Shown: positions 15,884-27,811, counted from the first letter of the stretch. The stretch: DNA of 64,000 nucleotides from Azospirillum agricola (GCF_017876095.1 NZ_JAGINM010000004.1:248001-312000), one strand, 5' to 3'. The notes: generated by a model from the letters alone, not told the origin. Made by a program: numbers and translations.

Positions 15884-17335
15884 TTACGACTTGGCCGGCA
15901 GCAGGGCGGCCGCGCGCGCGCCGAGCAGCGCCGCCGCCTGGTCCGCCGCGACACGGGCCCGCGCGTCCTCCAGCCAGGGGCCGGCCGTTTCCGCCGCCGC
16001 CCCTTCCAGCTTGCCGAGCACCTCGACCGTCGCCACCAAATCGCCGGAGGCGATCAGGCTGCCGGCCTGTTCCAGCAGGCTGGCCGCGTTGCGCACCTCG
16101 CCGCCGCTGAAGCTCGCGGTGCGCAGCAGGTCGGCGGTGCCGGACAGCAGCGACCAGACCTGCTCGTAGAGACCCGGCCCATCGGTGGCCGGCGCGGCGG
16201 CCGTTTCGGCGCTTCCCTCGGCCGGGGCCGCCGCCGGAGGCGTGGCGACCTCCGCGGCGGGGGCCGGAGCCACCTGGGCAGCCTGCGCCGCCTGCGCCGC
16301 CTTGGCGGCTTCCTCGGCGGCGGCGCGCAGGTCGGCGGCCAGGGCCTGGGGAACCACCAGCAGGAATCGCTCGGTCAGGTCGCCCGCGGTGGGGATGCCG
16401 GTCGCGGCGCGCGGCGCCAGACCGTCCAGCGCGGCCTGCAACGTGGCGTCGGCGACGCCGGAGGCGCGGACGGCGACCAGCTGCGCCGCGAAGGGATCGG
16501 AATCCGCCAGGGCGGTGGTGAGCTGCGCGATGGCCAGCGCGCCGAACGCCTTGGCGTCGGGCAGCGCCGCGATCTTGCGGTCGAGCGCGCCGAGGCTGGC
16601 CTCCAGCGCCGTCACCCGGTCGGCCAGCGGGGCGCCCGCCGCCGCCACGACGCCGAGCCGGCTCTCGACCGTGCCGATCCGTCCGTCCAGGGCCTGGGCG
16701 GCGCTGGCCTGCCGGCGCAGGTCGGGCGACCAGTAGGGCAGGCTCGCGGTCGCCGCCAGTCCGGCGGTTCCCAGCAGCGCCGCGACGACCGCCAGCGCGA
16801 AGGCGCCCGACGAACGCGCCGGAGCCGGAGCGGCGGACGGCGGGGTTTGTCCGATGGAAGCCGGGCTGGCGGCGGGGGTCGGGGATTCGACCGTTTCACT
16901 GGAAGCAGAGGACACGACCGTCTCCATGGCGGAAGGAACTGCGGGATTGGGGGCTGGGCTGGCGGTGCGCTCCGGCACGGCGGCATCCGCGGCAAGCGCC
17001 GGGGGCGGTTCGGAAACGGCCGCCGGGCCGGGAGCGGGCTCCGGTTCGGACGGGACGGGGGCCGCCGGGGATTGGCTCACCGCGGCCTCGGCGGACGGCT
17101 GCGCCACCGGGTCGGCAGCGGCAGCGACGGGCTCGGGATCAGGATTGGGATTGGGATTGGGGGCAAGAGAAGGCTCCACATCGGCGGCAGCGGCCAGGCC
17201 GCCGGCGGCCGTTTCCGAAGCGCCTTCCGCCGGCTTCCCATCGGAAGCAGCGTCGGGCGGCGCGCCCGGAGCCTCGCCGGAAGCCTCGGCCGGGGCGATG
17301 TTGTCACGCAACGAGGGACGCTTCCTTGAGGCCAT
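15884..17335 (-). CDS. Mitofilin-like (COG4223-type) membrane protein with long Ala/Pro-rich N-terminus
   Basis: About 483 residues. Residues 1-170 are a disordered Ala/Pro/Glu/Ser-rich cytoplasmic region containing a PNPNPNPDPEP run. One membrane helix follows ('FALAVVAALLGTAGLAATA'), then a periplasmic coiled coil ('LDGRIGTVESRLGV'). The C-terminal part, 'ALAIAQLTTALADSDPFAAQL' in outline and 'PRAATGIPTAGDLTERF', resembles the mitofilin/COG4223 domain. The ATG overlaps the stop codon of the upstream ParA-like gene (TGATG), so the two are translationally coupled. Function unknown; the pairing suggests an ATPase-positioned envelope protein. Confidence 0.75.
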   Translation of the reverse strand: MASRKRPSLRDNIAPAEASGEAPGAPPDAASDGKPAEGASETAAGGLAAAADVEPSLAPNPNPNPDPEPVAAAADPVAQPSAEAAVSQSPAAPVPSEPEPAPGPAAVSEPPPALAADAAVPERTASPAPNPAVPSAMETVVSSASSETVESPTPAASPASIGQTPPSAAPAPARSSGAFALAVVAALLGTAGLAATASLPYWSPDLRRQASAAQALDGRIGTVESRLGVVAAAGAPLADRVTALEASLGALDRKIAALPDAKAFGALAIAQLTTALADSDPFAAQLVAVRASGVADATLQAALDGLAPRAATGIPTAGDLTERFLLVVPQALAADLRAAAEEAAKAAQAAQAAQVAPAPAAEVATPPAAAPAEGSAETAAAPATDGPGLYEQVWSLLSGTADLLRTASFSGGEVRNAASLLEQAGSLIASGDLVATVEVLGKLEGAAAETAGPWLEDARARVAADQAAALLGARAAALLPAKS

Positions 17336-17994
17336 CACTTCACCCTTCTGACAATCGCCGCGAGAACCTCGATCTCATCGTGCGCCACCGAGCGGGGCGC
17401 GTAGGCGCCGACCCATTCGCCGGCCGTGAAGGCGTCGACATGGACGGTGCGCTGGCCGATGGCCGGAGCCACCGGCTCCCCGAAATCATGCAGCACCGCC
17501 TCGATCTCCTTGCCGGCGGCGGTTCGGCGATCGACCCGCGACGGCACCAGCAGGCAGGCGGGGCGGCGGTCGTCGCGCAGGGCGCGCGCCCGCCGCAGCA
17601 GGTCGATCGCCTTGGCCGTCGCCTTCAGGTCGGCGCCGCTGGCGGTCACCGGAACGACGAACAGGTTGGCCCCGACCAGCGCGTTCAGGGTCGCGTCGCC
17701 CAGCTGCGGCGGCAGATCGACGACGACAAAGTCGTGCCCGGCCTTCAGCTCGTCGACCGCCGCGTTCCAGGCAGCCGAACCGGCGCCGCCCGCCTCCTCG
17801 AAGGGGTGGGAGCGGACGCTGACCCCGAGCCGGCCCTTGGCGCCCCAGTCGGTCGCCGTGCCCTGCCCGTCGGCATCGACGAGGACGACCTTCGCCCTCC
17901 CGCCGCTCGCCAGAGCGCAGGCCACATTGACGGCCACCGTGCTTTTGCCGGTTCCGCCTTTCAGGTTGCCGACCGCGACAATCTTTCCAGACAT
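17335..17994 (-). CDS. ParA/MinD-type ATPase (orphan, no ParB)
   Basis: 219 residues. The deviant Walker A box 'NLKGGTGKST' near residue 9 carries the signature lysine of the ParA/MinD group. 'VVLVDADGQGTATDW' is Walker A' and 'DFVVVDLPPQLGD' is Walker B. There is no N-terminal HTH, so it resembles small plasmid ParA, MipZ-like or PpfA/ParC cargo-positioning ATPases. No parB or parS lies nearby. Its partner is probably the downstream coupled membrane protein. ATG 17994 has no clear Shine-Dalgarno. Confidence 0.87.
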   Translation of the reverse strand: MSGKIVAVGNLKGGTGKSTVAVNVACALASGGRAKVVLVDADGQGTATDWGAKGRLGVSVRSHPFEEAGGAGSAAWNAAVDELKAGHDFVVVDLPPQLGDATLNALVGANLFVVPVTASGADLKATAKAIDLLRRARALRDDRRPACLLVPSRVDRRTAAGKEIEAVLHDFGEPVAPAIGQRTVHVDAFTAGEWVGAYAPRSVAHDEIEVLAAIVRRVK

Positions 17995-18521
17995 GGAGAA
18001 ACGGTAACGCAGATATCTTTCGAAAGAAAAGCGCGGACGTGCACAAAAGAGTTAACCCGAGCGCGTTTTCCCGGCACCGCAACAAAACCGGCACCGCCCG
18101 CCCACACCCCGGCCGAAACCGGGCGCAACCTCGGGCGGTCCTGGATGTTTCATGCCGGCCGGACGCCGGCGCGACGGCACGCGAGACCGGCGAGACGCTT
18201 TTTGGAAGGACACGCCAAGCGGGCATCAAGCTTCCCTCATCGTTCTTCGCCGGCAGATTTTCCCAGGGGATCTGATGGGGGTACCTCTTTTTTTCCTACA
18301 AAGATAAAATAATTCTCATCAATATTTATCGGATTTCTTGGGGAATCGGAGAACCAAAGGAGTACCGCCGCTTTGCGACCATATGTTGACTTCGCCTCTT
18401 CAAAATTCGACCGACCAATTAACCTTGATTTAACCATAAACGGGCTATTCCAAAGCAGCGGCAAGGATGGGCGCAGCACGCGCCGGCCCCGACCCGCTTC
18501 GTGTGGGAGCCTGTCGACGCC
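17995..18521. other. Divergent intergenic region with AT-rich segment
   Basis: About 520 bp between parA-like (minus) and the hybrid kinase (plus). 18270-18450 is strikingly AT-rich for this genome and likely contains the kinase promoter. It has GGGGGTACCTC near 18274 and AAAGGAGTACCGCC at 18356-18369. A similar AAAGGAGT-GG-TACCGCC word lies upstream of the other DLRQP kinase (3300-3284, minus strand). No gene seen. Confidence 0.55.
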
Positions 18522-21500
18522 ATGACCCTTCTGGCACGCCTCTTCGTTCTGGTCCTGCTCGCCGTGCTGCCGGCCATCGGCATCCAGCTCCACGGCGTGC
18601 TGACGCTCCGCGCCGAGCGCGAGGCGGAGATCGTGACCCAGGCCGAACGCCTGCTGCATCTGGTCGAGGGCGAACAGGCCCGCATCATCGACAGCGCCCA
18701 CCTGATGATCACCGCCGTGACCGAGGCGTCCTTCCTGCGCACCGGCGACACCGCGCGCTGCCAGACCTACCTGCAACGGCTGGCCAGCCGTTCCGCCGAC
18801 TACCGGACGATCACCGTGGCCGACGCCGGGGGGCGCGTGCTGTGCAGCGGCGACCTGAACAGCCTGGGCACCTCGCTGGCCGAACAGCCGCATTTCCGCC
18901 GCGCCCTGGCCGGGAACAGCTTCGTCGTCGGCGAATGGATGCCGGGCGGCGCGCAGGCCAGCGGCGGCGAGCTGCCGGTGGCCGCCCCCTTCCACGACGA
19001 CGAGGGCAACACCGCCGGCGTGGTCACGCTGTCGCTCGACGTGCCGTGGCTGACCGCCAACTTCGCCGCGCGCCCGCTGCCCGAGAACGCCACCCTGACC
19101 GTCGCCGACCGCGCCGGCACCATCCTGGTCAAGCTGCCCGCCGGCGCCGGCCAGCCCGGCCAGCGCCTGCCCGAGTCCCAGATGGCCCTGCTGCGCGCCG
19201 ACGCGATCGGCGTGACCACGCTGGAGGGGCTGGACGGCGTGCCGCGCGTCACCGCCTTCTCCCCGGCGGACAAGGGCATCCCCGACCTCTTCATCAGCGT
19301 CGGCATCGACCAGCGGACGGCCATGGGCCTCGTGGACAGCGCCACCCGCGACGGCCTGATCCTGACCCTGCTGGGCTTCCTGGTGGCGGCGGCGGCGGCC
19401 TGGATCGGCGGCACCCTGTTCATCCGCCGCCCGGTCGGCGCGCTGGTCCGCGCCGCCCGCGACTGGAGCGCCGGGGAGACGGCGACCCGCGCCAACCTGT
19501 CCGACCGCTCGTCGGAGATCGGCCAGCTCGGCCGCGCCTTCGACGCCATGGCCGACACGGTGGAGGCGCGCGCGGTGGAGCTGCGCCGGTCCGAGCGCCA
19601 CACCCGCGCCGTGCTCGACGCCCTGCCGGCCTTCATCGGCGTGCTGACCCCCGACGGCGTGATCGCCGAGGTCAACCACGCCGCCGCCGAGGCCGCCGGC
19701 CTGCCGGCGTCGCGCATCGTCGGCCGCCCCTTCGAGGAGATGTGCTGGCTGTACCTGAACGAGCCCGGCCGCGACCGGCTGCGCGCGGCGCTGGCCCGCG
19801 CGGCGACCGGACGGACGGAGCGCTTCGACGCCGACATCCGGCTGGCCGGCGGCCGCGCCCGCACGCTCGACGTCGGGCTGACGCCGATGTTCGACACCGA
19901 CGGCCGCATCACCCACCTGATCGCGTCGGGCCTCGACATCACCGAGCGCACGCGCACCGAGGAGGCCCTGCGGGTCGCCGAGGAGCGCTTCCGCACCGGC
20001 CTGCGCAACTCCGGCGTGGTGGTGTTCAACCAGGACCGCGACCTGCGCTACAGCTGGGCGCACGCCGCGATGCTTGGCCACAGCCCGGAAGCGATGATCG
20101 GCCGCACCGACCACGACCTGTTCGAGCGCGCCGAGGACGCCGACCGCACCACCGCCCTGAAGCGCCGCGTGCTGGAGACCGGCGAGGGCGCCCGCGCCGA
20201 GATCCGCATCCGCTGCAAGGGCGAGGACCGCTTCTTCGACCTGACCGTCGATCCGCTGCGCGTCGGCAACCGGGTGGAGGGCGTGACCTGCGCCGCCGTC
20301 GACGTCACCGGCCGCAAGCAGGCCGAGGCCGAGCTGTCCCGCCTGCGGGAGGAGGCCGACCGCGCCAACGAGGCCAAGTCGAAGTTCCTCGCCGCCGCCA
20401 GCCACGACCTGCGCCAGCCGGTGCAGTCGCTCTACCTGTTCGCCGCGGCGCTGGCCGACCGGCTGCAAGGCCATCCCGGCCTGCCCATGCTGGAGAACAT
20501 GCGCCAGGGCCTCGACACGCTGAAGGGCCTGCTCGACGGGCTGCTCGACATGTCGCGGCTGGAATCGGGCAGGATCGTCGCCGCCCCGACCGACGTGCGC
20601 CTCAACCAGCTTCTCGGCCGGCTGGTCGCCGAGTATGGCCCGCGCGCCGCGCAGAAGGGGCTGGAGCTGCGCGCCATCCCGACCCGCGCCTGGGTCCGCA
20701 CCGACCCGGCCCATCTGGAGCGCATCCTGCGCAACCTGATGGAGAACGCCCTGCGCTACACCCACAACGGCCGCGTGCTGCTCGGCTGCCGCCGCACCGC
20801 CGAGGGCGTCCGGGTCGAGGTGTGGGACAGCGGCGTCGGCATTCCGGCCGACCGGCTGGAGGACATCTTCGAGGAGTTCACCCAGCTCGGCGAGCCCAAC
20901 GCGCGCGGCCTGGGGCTGGGGCTCGCCATCGTGCAGCGGCTGTCGCGGCTGCTCGGCCACCGGGTGACGGTGCGCTCCACCGAGGGCAAGGGCTCGGTCT
21001 TCGCGGTCGAGCTGCCGCGCGTCGTGCTCGCCGCCCCGCCGCGCGCCGCCCACCGCCCGGGCCACGGGTCGGGCCACGGGTCCGGCACGGCCGCCGCCGC
21101 CGCGTCGCTGGCTCTGCGCTCGGTCGCCAACGACGAGCCGTCGAAGGGCGGCGCCTCCCCGTCGGGCAAGGGCGTGGTGCTGGTGATCGACGACGAGGCG
21201 ATCATCCTGCTGGGCCTGAAGGCGATGCTGGAGGGCTGGGGCTACGACGTGCTGACCGCCAAGTCGGGCGACCAGGCGCTGGAGCGCCTGCGCGCCGACG
21301 GCCGCCGTCCGCAGATCGTGCTGGCCGACTACCAGCTCCAGCGCGGCCGCACCGGCCCCGAGGCGCTGGTCGCGGTGCAGGATCTGGTGGGCAAGGACGT
21401 GCCGGGCATCATCCTGACCGGCGACACCGCGCCGGAACGCCTGCGCGAGGCCGAGCGCAACGGCTTCCGCATCCTGCACAAGCCGGTGTTCCCCAACGAC

Positions 21501-21536
21501 CTGCGCCGCATGATGGCGAGCGCCGGCGCGGCCTGA
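18522..21536 (+). CDS. Membrane sensor hybrid histidine kinase (Cache-HAMP-PAS-PAS-HisKA-HATPase-REC)
   Basis: About 1004 residues. The N-terminal helix 'LFVLVLLAVLPAIGIQL' and a second near residue 290 ('LILTLLGFLVAAAAAWIGG') bracket a periplasmic dCache-type sensor. HAMP follows ('RAARDWSAGETATRANLSD'), then two PAS domains ('VLDALPAFIGVLTPDGV', 'FRTGLRNSGVVVFNQDRDL'). The catalytic part has H box 'AAASHDLRQPVQSLYLF', N box 'NALRYTHNGR', 'WDSGVGIP' and 'GLGLGLAIVQRL'. The receiver reads 'VVLVIDDEAIILLGLKAML' and 'LHKPVFPNDL'. ATG 18522 is preferred over GTG 18501 because the signal-anchor starts there. It is a paralogue in its catalytic half of the kinase at 1708-3237. Ligand unknown. Confidence 0.92.
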   Translation: MTLLARLFVLVLLAVLPAIGIQLHGVLTLRAEREAEIVTQAERLLHLVEGEQARIIDSAHLMITAVTEASFLRTGDTARCQTYLQRLASRSADYRTITVADAGGRVLCSGDLNSLGTSLAEQPHFRRALAGNSFVVGEWMPGGAQASGGELPVAAPFHDDEGNTAGVVTLSLDVPWLTANFAARPLPENATLTVADRAGTILVKLPAGAGQPGQRLPESQMALLRADAIGVTTLEGLDGVPRVTAFSPADKGIPDLFISVGIDQRTAMGLVDSATRDGLILTLLGFLVAAAAAWIGGTLFIRRPVGALVRAARDWSAGETATRANLSDRSSEIGQLGRAFDAMADTVEARAVELRRSERHTRAVLDALPAFIGVLTPDGVIAEVNHAAAEAAGLPASRIVGRPFEEMCWLYLNEPGRDRLRAALARAATGRTERFDADIRLAGGRARTLDVGLTPMFDTDGRITHLIASGLDITERTRTEEALRVAEERFRTGLRNSGVVVFNQDRDLRYSWAHAAMLGHSPEAMIGRTDHDLFERAEDADRTTALKRRVLETGEGARAEIRIRCKGEDRFFDLTVDPLRVGNRVEGVTCAAVDVTGRKQAEAELSRLREEADRANEAKSKFLAAASHDLRQPVQSLYLFAAALADRLQGHPGLPMLENMRQGLDTLKGLLDGLLDMSRLESGRIVAAPTDVRLNQLLGRLVAEYGPRAAQKGLELRAIPTRAWVRTDPAHLERILRNLMENALRYTHNGRVLLGCRRTAEGVRVEVWDSGVGIPADRLEDIFEEFTQLGEPNARGLGLGLAIVQRLSRLLGHRVTVRSTEGKGSVFAVELPRVVLAAPPRAAHRPGHGSGHGSGTAAAAASLALRSVANDEPSKGGASPSGKGVVLVIDDEAIILLGLKAMLEGWGYDVLTAKSGDQALERLRADGRRPQIVLADYQLQRGRTGPEALVAVQDLVGKDVPGIILTGDTAPERLREAERNGFRILHKPVFPNDLRRMMASAGAA

Positions 21537-21564
21537 ACGCCGGTTTCCGCGGCCGATGCCCCGG

Positions 21565-22227
21565 TCAGGCCGCCGCCCGCGGCCGGCGCGGGGCCTTGCC
21601 GCCCTTGCAGGGGCTGTAGCCGCCGGGCGCGAGCTGCCCGAAGGTGATCCCCGTCGCCCTGGCGATCTCCGACAGGCCGCCCAGCCCCAGTTCCCGCGTC
21701 GCCGCCAGGGCGATGCGCCCGCAGGCTTCGGCGTCGCTGCCGGCCCGGTGGTGGTCGAGCGCGATGCCGAGGAAGTCGGCGAGGTGGTTCAGCTTGTGCG
21801 CGGTCAGCGCCGGCCAGGCCCGCCGCGCCAGCACCACCGTGCACAGGTAGGAGCAGGCCGGCCAGTCGAGCCCGTAGTCGGTCAGCGTGTGGCGCAGCAC
21901 GCTGAGGTCGAAGGCGGCGTTGTGGGCCAGCACCAGCCGCCCCTCCATGCGGTCGCGCAGGCGCGCCCACACCGCCGGGAATTCCGGGGCGTCGGCGACG
22001 TCCTCGGCGCGGATGCCGTGGATGACGGTGTTGAAGGGGTTGAAGCGCATCTCGCGCGGGCGGATCAGATGCTCCTCCGTCTCCGTCACCCGCCCGTTCT
22101 CGATCCAGGCGACGCCGATGGAACAGGCGCTGGTGCGCAGTTCGTTGGCCGTCTCGAAATCGATGGCGACGGCAAGACCCTCGGTCTCGAAAAGGGGAAG
22201 CGTCGCGCCCCGAACGGTCATCGGCAT
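21565..22227 (-). CDS. DEDDh 3'-5' exonuclease (DnaQ/epsilon-like)
   Basis: About 220 residues. Exo I is 'LAVAIDFETANELR' (DxE), Exo II is 'LVLAHNAAFDLSVLRHTL', and Exo III is 'HHRAGSDAEACGRIAL' (HxxxxxD). This is the full DEDDh set of epsilon-type proofreading or RNase T-like exonucleases. A basic C-terminal tail (CKGGKAPRRPRAAA) follows. The start overlaps the upstream Nudix stop: GTG 22233 would overlap by 4 nt and ATG 22227 lies just after it, so the genes are coupled. Stand-alone epsilon-like nucleases act in repair or RNA processing; the exact role is open. Confidence 0.86.
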   Translation of the reverse strand: MPMTVRGATLPLFETEGLAVAIDFETANELRTSACSIGVAWIENGRVTETEEHLIRPREMRFNPFNTVIHGIRAEDVADAPEFPAVWARLRDRMEGRLVLAHNAAFDLSVLRHTLTDYGLDWPACSYLCTVVLARRAWPALTAHKLNHLADFLGIALDHHRAGSDAEACGRIALAATRELGLGGLSEIARATGITFGQLAPGGYSPCKGGKAPRRPRAAA

Positions 22228-22229
22228 TC

Positions 22230-22820
22230 TCACAGGCGGATCAGGCGGGCGACGTCGGCGGGCAGAAGCCCTTCCGCCGCCATCAGGCGCACCTTGAACA
22301 GGCTGGCCACCGCCATCGAGTCGGTGATCTCCCCGCGCATCGCCATGGCAACCGCCTCGGCGAAGGGAACCCGGCGGGTCGCCAGCACCTCGGTGTCGTC
22401 CGGGCAGGCGACACCCTGCTCCAGCCCCCAGGCGAGGAAGGTGTGGGCCACCTCGTCGGTGATGCAGTTGGACAGGTGGAGGGTCATCAGCGGCAGCCAG
22501 TGGCGCGCCGTCTGGCCGGTCTCCTCCAGCAGTTCGCGGGCCGCCGACTCCTGTGGATCGACCCCCTTGGCGCCGCCCCCCTCCGGGATCTCCCAGCTGT
22601 AGCGCTCCAGCGGAAAGCGGTACTGGCCGACCAGGGTGACGTTCCCGTCATCGTCGATGGGCACCACGCCGGTGGCGAGGCTGCGCGGGCGGACCACCCC
22701 GTAGATTCCCGGATTGCCCTTCGGCGTCAGCACCTTGTGCTCGATCACCTCGATCCAGGCGTTCTCGTACTTGGTCGTGCTGGACAGCACGGTCCAAGGA
22801 TTGCCGGTGTCGTGCGGCAC
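22230..22820 (-). CDS. Nudix hydrolase (ADP-ribose pyrophosphatase-like)
   Basis: 196 residues from GTG 22820, which has GGAGG 7 nt upstream. The Nudix box is 'PEGGGAKGVDPQESAARELL' running into EETGQ, with the catalytic REUxEExGU intact. 'VVRPRSLATGVVPIDDDGNV' and 'LVGQYRFPLERYSWEIPEGG' match NudF-type ADP-sugar pyrophosphatases. Cytosolic hydrolysis of ADP-ribose-like nucleotides is the likely activity. It is first in a two-gene unit with the exonuclease. Confidence 0.87.
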   Translation of the reverse strand: MPHDTGNPWTVLSSTTKYENAWIEVIEHKVLTPKGNPGIYGVVRPRSLATGVVPIDDDGNVTLVGQYRFPLERYSWEIPEGGGAKGVDPQESAARELLEETGQTARHWLPLMTLHLSNCITDEVAHTFLAWGLEQGVACPDDTEVLATRRVPFAEAVAMAMRGEITDSMAVASLFKVRLMAAEGLLPADVARLIRL

Positions 22821-23088
22821 GCGAAACCCTCCGTCGGTTGCGTTCGGACTATAGGTGGGCGGGCCCGCCGCCGCAACGGCAGCACCGGCGATCAAAACTT
22901 GGGCAGACTCGCTAAAATTTTCCCAGAATTGGGCTCAATCAAAAGGAAATCGTTAAATATTGGTTTCTTGACAGGCAAGTTCGACCTTCTTACTTCTATA
23001 TTGCAGGATAGAAAGGGGCAAGCAACGCCCCGCGATGATTCGTCTAAAATTTGTTTTATCTCGGGCTCGATCGGAGGATGGCTGCGTC
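22821..23088. other. AT-rich divergent promoter region
   Basis: About 270 bp between the Nudix gene (minus) and the methyltransferase gene (plus), much lower in GC than its surroundings. TTGACA occurs at 22968-22973 on the plus strand, but no well-spaced -10 is obvious. No gene seen. Confidence 0.5.
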
Positions 23089-24123
23089 TTGGTCCCGCGC
23101 GACATCGAACGCTGGCACAACCCGGATTGGCGCACCCGCCTGGAAGCTTGGTGGGAAGGCTACGACCTGTCCAAGCTGCCGCGTCCGGGCAGCCGCCCCG
23201 GCGCCCGTCCGACCCGCGACCACCGCCAGCCCCTGCAACCGGTCGACAGCCTGGGCGCCGCCCTGCCGGTCGCCGGCCCGGCCTCGCCGCTCCCGGCGGC
23301 CTCCCTCGACGATGCCGAACTCGACCGCCTGTCGCTGATGCAGCTCGACCGCCACGGCGAGCCGGTGTGGTCGCCGGCCCGCGCCGAGGGCGCGCAGTTC
23401 CTGTGGGGGGAGGACCAGACCGGACCGGGCGACGCCCAGTGGGTGGTCGACGCGGCGCGGCCCTTCGGGCTGAACGCCGCCAAGAGCGTGCTCGACCTGT
23501 CGGCCGGTCTGGGCGGGCCGGCGCGCGCGCTGGCGACCGCCTGCGACACCTGGGTGACCGGGCTGGAGCCGTCGCCGCTGCTGGCGAAGATGGCGATGGA
23601 CCGCTCCAGGACGCTCGGCCTGTCGAAGAAGGCGCCGATCGCCCATTACGACCCCGAGCATTTCAACCAGGCCGGCAGCTTCGATCTGGTGATGGCCGAC
23701 CGGATCGTCCACCGGGTCCGCGACAAGGAGATGCTGCTCGACCGCATCGGCGACTGCGTCAAGCCCAAGGGCGGCATCCTGATGTTCGATTACGTCATCG
23801 ACGGCACCCCCGGCTCCTGGGACAACTGGAACGGCTGGCGGGAGGAGGAGCCGCTGGACGTCTACCCCTGGACCGGCACCCGCCTGGCCGACGAGTTGAC
23901 CCAGCGCAACCTCGACCTCCGCATCACCGAGGACCTGACGCAACTGCACCGCCGCCAGATCGTCGAGCGCGTCCGCAAGCTGGGCGAGGCGCTGAAGACC
24001 AATGCCCCCGGCTCCCGCGTCCTGGCCGCCCTGTCGCGCGAACTGAAGCTGTGGTGGGCCCGGCTCCAGGTGCTGGGCAACGGGCTGCGCTTCTGCCGCT
24101 ACGTGGCGATGAAGCCGGCCTGA
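23089..24123 (+). CDS. SAM-dependent methyltransferase (type 11-like)
   Basis: About 344 residues. SAM motif I is 'KSVLDLSAGLGGPARALA', the acidic loop follows in 'WVTGLEPSPLLAKMA', and motif post-II is 'FDLVMADRIVHRVRDKEMLL'. 'KPKGGILMFDYVIDG' is the usual strand 5 region. TTG 23089 is proposed because GGAGG is 11 nt upstream and the preceding in-frame codons from ATG 23035 are AT-rich and leader-like. ATG 23035 remains possible. Substrate unknown; cytosolic, monocistronic. Confidence 0.8.
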   Translation: MVPRDIERWHNPDWRTRLEAWWEGYDLSKLPRPGSRPGARPTRDHRQPLQPVDSLGAALPVAGPASPLPAASLDDAELDRLSLMQLDRHGEPVWSPARAEGAQFLWGEDQTGPGDAQWVVDAARPFGLNAAKSVLDLSAGLGGPARALATACDTWVTGLEPSPLLAKMAMDRSRTLGLSKKAPIAHYDPEHFNQAGSFDLVMADRIVHRVRDKEMLLDRIGDCVKPKGGILMFDYVIDGTPGSWDNWNGWREEEPLDVYPWTGTRLADELTQRNLDLRITEDLTQLHRRQIVERVRKLGEALKTNAPGSRVLAALSRELKLWWARLQVLGNGLRFCRYVAMKPA

Positions 24124-24504
24124 GCGCGCGATCCGAACGCGCGATCCGAACTCCTGGCCTGAACCGAAGTTCCGCCCCAATACCCACACCGCGCCTGTTG
24201 ACACATCCGCCGCGACGACTTGCGGCGGCGCGCTTGTCCTCCAATCCGTTCCGGTACTTCCAAGTGGTCGTACCAGTACGGTCCGAATTCACCACCCTCC
24301 GCCATTGTGTTCCCGCGCCCGAAACAGGCCTGCCGGAGCCCGGCCATTCCCTTGCATTCTTGGGATGGCGACTTAGATCCTGTGCGAAATCTGCACTGGA
24401 CGCCAGCCCGAGACCAAGCCCGAGCCCCAAACGCCCGATTCCCAAGCGTCGCCAGCGATCACCGGACTCCGTCGCCGAGAACACAAAAGCCAAGGAGGGT
24501 TCCC
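24124..24504. other. acnA upstream region
   Basis: About 380 bp with no gene. GCGCGATCCGAAC is directly repeated just after the methyltransferase stop. The segment 24230-24480 should hold the acnA promoter and leader; I see no confident promoter match. Confidence 0.5.
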
Positions 24505-27195
<2,691 letters not shown>

Positions 27196-27220
27196 TAGTC
27201 AAATCGTCACAATCGAGACA

Positions 27221-27248
27221 AGGGCCGCTTCCGAAAGGAAGCGGCCCT
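27221..27248 (+). terminator. acnA terminator hairpin
   Basis: AGGGCCGCTTCC at 27221-27232 pairs perfectly with GGAAGCGGCCCT at 27237-27248 around a GAAA loop, 26 nt after the acnA stop. The T run is short. Confidence 0.8.
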
Positions 27249-27631
27249 TCCCGTTCGTGAAAATCTTCAGACCCCCTCCAGTCGACGACAAGACCGGACG
27301 GACACATGGCTCGCATTCGCGGCCATCATGACGGTTTGGGTTGGCGGGAAAAGCGCCGATGTGCTTTTAAAAACGGCAACAACGGCAACGCTTACGATAC
27401 AATGATTGTCCGAATGTCCGCCTCTCCAATCATAACGACCACCACGGCGTCGCCCCGCCGGCCCGGCCCGAAGCATCCTCCGCACGGCGCCTCCTGACCG
27501 GAGCCGCCCGCTCCTCGATTTTTGCCCAACCGGCGGAACAATCCGACCCCACCGGGCGTCAATGCTCAGCGGAGCCGCCGCACCATCTCCAGCGGCCGGA
27601 CCGGGAGCCGCCCGGTCGTCTCAAAAAAGGT
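27249..27631. other. Intergenic region after acnA
   Basis: About 380 bp. A 63-codon open frame at 27306-27497 and an opposite-strand frame are low-complexity, without ribosome binding sites or recognisable proteins. The segment 27330-27440 is AT-richer and could carry the promoter of the 52-residue peptide gene. Confidence 0.5.
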
Positions 27632-27790
27632 ATGACCACCATGTTTTGCTACGGCATCGTCGCCGCATCGCTCGGCGTCCTCCTGCTGTCGGGCATCGGC
27701 TTCAGCCTCCAGCTCCCCTCGGGACTGGACAAGACCCAGACCGCCGACGACACCAAGAGGCGCGCCCAGACCGAGGACATCATGGGGTGA
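27632..27790 (+). CDS. Small single-span membrane peptide (52 residues)
   Basis: ATG 27632 opens a 52-codon frame: MTTMFCYGIV, then a hydrophobic helix 'AASLGVLLLSGIGFSLQL', then a polar tail rich in Asp, Lys, Thr and Gln ending EDIMG. AAAAAGG lies directly before the ATG. Third-position GC bias is strong, which supports coding. A perfect rho-independent terminator lies at 27941-27972, after repeat copy B. No family recognised; the layout is typical of small inner-membrane regulators. Confidence 0.55.
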   Translation: MTTMFCYGIVAASLGVLLLSGIGFSLQLPSGLDKTQTADDTKRRAQTEDIMG

Positions 27791-27811
27791 CGGGAGCGCT
27801 CATCGTCTTGA

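Noticed and set aside
17140..17165. Telomere-like GGGATT repeats
   Set aside because: In-frame codons for the Pro-Asn run of the mitofilin-like protein; only three or four units.
18237..21479. Very long open frame (about 1080 codons) antisense to the hybrid kinase
   Set aside because: High-GC shadow of the real gene: composition dominated by Arg, Gly, Ala, Gln, no domain, and the sense frame has complete kinase motifs.
27306..27497. 63-codon plus-strand frame after acnA
   Set aside because: Low-complexity (Thr/Pro/Arg), no ribosome binding site; the opposite strand is equally open.
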